Shown here one piece after another: positions 62,391 through 64,000 of a stretch of DNA of 64,000 nt (position 1 is its first letter; the number at the start of each line of letters is the position of its first letter). The DNA is from Tannerella sp. (lineage in GTDB: Bacteria; Bacteroidota; Bacteroidia; Bacteroidales; Tannerellaceae): positions 1 through 64,000 of the forward strand of contig JAITVY010000060.1 in assembly GCA_031285565.1 (NCBI GenBank). Direction: 5' to 3'. The notes under the pieces are model-generated. The model was not told the origin of the DNA. It did no database searches and was given only the letters and a program-made list of their open reading frames with translations. The translations under genes and the position numbers were made by a program.

Positions 62391-62957
62391 TCATTCCTTA
62401 TAGTGTTCTACTACTTTTACCAGGTGATTCCAAATATCTGTAAAACGTTGCAAGAACTTTTCCTCATCATAGGCCAAAGTGCCTAAAGCAACAAATGAAG
62501 CCAGTCCGAATGCGTATATCCAGATATTTACAGCTATATCGATCATCATTTGATCTGGTATGTTGAGATCGCCCAACTCCTGGCGCATGGCTTGCAGTAT
62601 ATAGTTCTTGGGGGTCAAATTATCCAGATTCTGTCCGAGCATGCTTTCGTGATAGTATGCATGAAACAAAGCCGGTTTTGTATGTGCTGCATAGATGTAG
62701 CCTAACCCGATATCAAAATATGGGCGTCCGGTCTTCTTGTAGCCAAGTACGATACTGACTAATTCCTCTTTGACTTTGCTGGCAACATCTTGTTTCAATT
62801 CATCCATATTGGCATAAGCTTCATAAATCGGGCGGACAGACGCACCAATTTTTTTAGCTACATTCCGGGCTGATAACGCAGAAAAACCTTCTTTGCAAAC
62901 AATCTTAAATGCGGCATTTAAGATGAGATCTTTTGTCAGGACACGTACTCTTGGCAT
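62391..62957 (-). CDS. TetR-family transcriptional repressor
   Basis: A 188-residue regulator. The N-terminal helix-turn-helix reads LILNAAFKIVCKEGFSALSA, RNVAKKIGASVRPIYEAYAN; the C-terminal ligand-binding domain is of the WHG-like type (FDIGLGYIYAAHTKPALFHA). A near-perfect 12-bp inverted repeat (62971-62997) lies just upstream, beside a TATATTTG promoter, so it very probably represses its own transcription. The ligand and other targets are unknown. The alkyl sulfatase upstream on the same strand is separated by a terminator. Confidence 0.88.
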   Translation of the reverse strand: MPRVRVLTKDLILNAAFKIVCKEGFSALSARNVAKKIGASVRPIYEAYANMDELKQDVASKVKEELVSIVLGYKKTGRPYFDIGLGYIYAAHTKPALFHAYYHESMLGQNLDNLTPKNYILQAMRQELGDLNIPDQMMIDIAVNIWIYAFGLASFVALGTLAYDEEKFLQRFTDIWNHLVKVVEHYKE

Positions 62958-62970
62958 ATATTTCTGTTAC

Positions 62971-62997
62971 TACTGTGATACAATGTGTATTACAGTA
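62971..62997. promoter_or_regulatory. Palindromic operator of the TetR gene
   Basis: TACTGTGATACA (62971-62982) and TGTATTACAGTA (62986-62997) form an inverted repeat matching at 11 of 12 positions around a 3-bp centre. The site directly follows the -7 box and covers the likely transcription start. Confidence 0.75.
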
Positions 62998-62998
62998 G

Positions 62999-63006
62999 CA
63001 AATATA
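62999..63006 (-). promoter_or_regulatory. -7 box of the TetR gene
   Basis: TATATTTG on the minus strand matches TAnnTTTG and abuts the palindromic operator; the predicted leader is about 35 nt. Confidence 0.65.
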
Positions 63007-63161
63007 ACATAAGCTTTTGGTAGATGGAAATATTTATAGTTCATTTAACAAAAGATAGGTATATTATCCTATAAGGAAGAATAATAAGTGCCTATTTATT
63101 AATGTGTATTTTTGAATTTGTATACTTGAAAACTTGTATGTGTGGTTTTAGAGGAAAAGAG

Positions 63162-63211
63162 ATAACGAGAGTCTCCTCATATAGTTAAAACTATAAAGAG
63201 TCTCTCGTTAT
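63162..63211 (-). terminator. Terminator of the alkyl sulfatase gene
   Basis: Long hairpin: the outer arms ATAACGAGAGTCTC (63162-63175) and GAGTCTCTCGTTAT (63198-63211) pair except at one position, and an inner palindrome TATAGTT/AACTATA closes the loop. It starts 12 bp past the sulfatase stop and is followed by CTCTTTTCC on the minus strand. Confidence 0.75.
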
Positions 63212-63222
63212 TAATAAATTGT

Positions 63223-64000
63223 TTATGGTGTCATGATGTTAAACATATATTTAAAATTATCCATCATACCCATTAGTTCTTCAACTTTGGATTGGTTGCC
63301 GGAAATTTTTATCTGTCCGCTTTTCACTTGCTCATCCAATTTCGCGTATCCGGCAATGACTTCATTAAATGGAGCCTTTGTCGATAGCGTGATGGTCGCA
63401 TCCGGATTTTGATATGTCTTATCTTTTGTATAGATTAAAACACTATTTTCCAATTCTACGGCATATTTATCTTTTGTATCCTGCACCTCGAAATTAAATG
63501 TCAATTTTTTGCCGTTTGCTTTTTCTGCATTTAAGCGGATACCCATGTAGTCAAAAATCATATCGAGGGTCATGCTCTTTACTGTCGAAGGGCTTGCTAC
63601 TCCATGGAATGGTATTTCGGGAACGCCATTGCGCAATTCTGATACTCCTTGCAGGTAATTATTTCGCCAAGTGCCACTTTCTGCCTGATAGCCTAATTGT
63701 TCCAAAGCATCGGCCAGCAGATTTTTAGCTTTCACATTATTCGGGTCAGCAAATACAACCTGATTCATTATCTGTGCTACCCATCTGTATTCTCCTTTGT
63801 CATAGTCTTTCTGGGCTTTAGACATAATAGCGTCAGCTCCACCCATATATTCTACATATTTCTTAGCGGCATCTTCGGGTACCAATTGATGAAGATCGGA
63901 AGGATTGCCACTGTAAAAACCGATATATTTCTGATAAACAGCTTTTGCATCATGATTTACAGAACCGTAATATCCGCGGTTATAGAATTTTTTATCTAAT
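63223..64000 (-). CDS. Alkyl/aryl sulfatase of the metallo-beta-lactamase type, C-terminal part (runs off the window)
   Basis: The frame is open to the window edge, so only the last ~258 residues are seen. RGYYGSVNHDAKAVYQKYIG and FYSGNPSDLHQLVPEDAAKK, then YVEYMGGADAIM, match the region after the MBL core in SdsA1/BDS1-like alkyl sulfatases. This is followed by the helical dimerisation domain (YRWVAQIMNQVVFADPNN, LLADALEQLGYQAESGTWRN) and the SCP2-like C-terminal domain (LTFNFEVQDTKDKYAVELEN). The zinc-binding catalytic domain lies outside the window. These enzymes hydrolyse alkyl sulfates, often in the periplasm. Confidence 0.87.
   Translation of the reverse strand, partial: LDKKFYNRGYYGSVNHDAKAVYQKYIGFYSGNPSDLHQLVPEDAAKKYVEYMGGADAIMSKAQKDYDKGEYRWVAQIMNQVVFADPNNVKAKNLLADALEQLGYQAESGTWRNNYLQGVSELRNGVPEIPFHGVASPSTVKSMTLDMIFDYMGIRLNAEKANGKKLTFNFEVQDTKDKYAVELENSVLIYTKDKTYQNPDATITLSTKAPFNEVIAGYAKLDEQVKSGQIKISGNQSKVEELMGMMDNFKYMFNIMTP

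Noticed and set aside
1-64000. CRISPR array, tRNA or rRNA genes, insertion sequences, prophage
   Set aside because: No regular repeat-spacer pattern, cloverleaf with conserved arms, rRNA sequence, transposase or phage gene was recognised by eye; a covariance-model scan could still find a small RNA.

Overview
The window looks like chromosomal DNA from a low-GC member of the Bacteroidales, plausibly a Dysgonomonas/Parabacteroides-like organism; the genus is inference. The evidence is Mfa1/FimA-type fimbrillins, NigD-like and other SC-lipobox lipoproteins, DUF3575/DUF3868 proteins, a type IX secretion (T9SS) C-terminal sorting domain, an H1-like 58-residue histone-like protein and several promoters of the Bacteroidetes form TTTG / TAnnTTTG. 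I saw no rRNA, tRNA, CRISPR array, transposase or phage gene.

Layout. (1) 355-12742, minus strand: a seven-gene fimbrial operon read from 12742 downward: DUF3575 outer-membrane protein, DUF3868/OmpA/TPR protein, three Mfa1-like fimbrillins, a FimB/Mfa2-like lipoprotein, and a 1221-residue adhesin with an IgGFc-binding-like region, a Big_2-like domain and a T9SS tail. (2) 12743-23021: small genes and gene wreckage: a TolC-like C-terminal remnant, ndk, a winged-helix protein, a sulfatase lacking its catalytic N-terminus joined by an ATGA overlap to an FtsZ paralogue with altered GTPase loops, a lipoprotein, a 973-residue ABC transporter, a methyltransferase and a NigD-like lipoprotein. (3) 23835-46807: an exopolysaccharide locus in two facing blocks. 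The plus-strand block has a PglF/WbpM-type 4,6-dehydratase, two proteins resembling the two halves of YjbH, and a lipoprotein between them. The minus-strand block runs from a PHP tyrosine phosphatase, Wza and Wzc through Wzx, glycosyltransferases and a Wzy-like polymerase to PglC-, PglD- and PglE-like genes. The Pgl set suggests a di-N-acetylbacillosamine-type first sugar. Both acyltransferase genes in this block are broken. (4) 47306-53974: sbcD-sbcC, the histone-like gene, an HdeD-like membrane protein and an arginase-family enzyme. (5) 54208-59365: a flavodoxin/AraC pair and a likely metal-acquisition group (Cys/His-rich protein, TonB-dependent receptor, His-rich DUF4625 lipoprotein). (6) 59510-64000: an RSH-family (p)ppGpp enzyme whose synthetase motifs look degenerate, a second DUF3575 protein, a TetR regulator with a clear palindromic operator, and an alkyl sulfatase cut by the window edge.

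Three families of short dispersed repeats lie in the intergenic DNA. One has CATG(G/A)AACGAA-like inverted ends, one has a TGATTCGCAT core in inverted pairs, and one contains a promoter-like stretch that in one copy is the likely promoter of the ABC transporter. The observations most worth following up are the FtsZ paralogue/headless sulfatase junction, the split YjbH with an interleaved lipoprotein, the two broken acyltransferases, the degenerate RSH synthetase and the repeat families.
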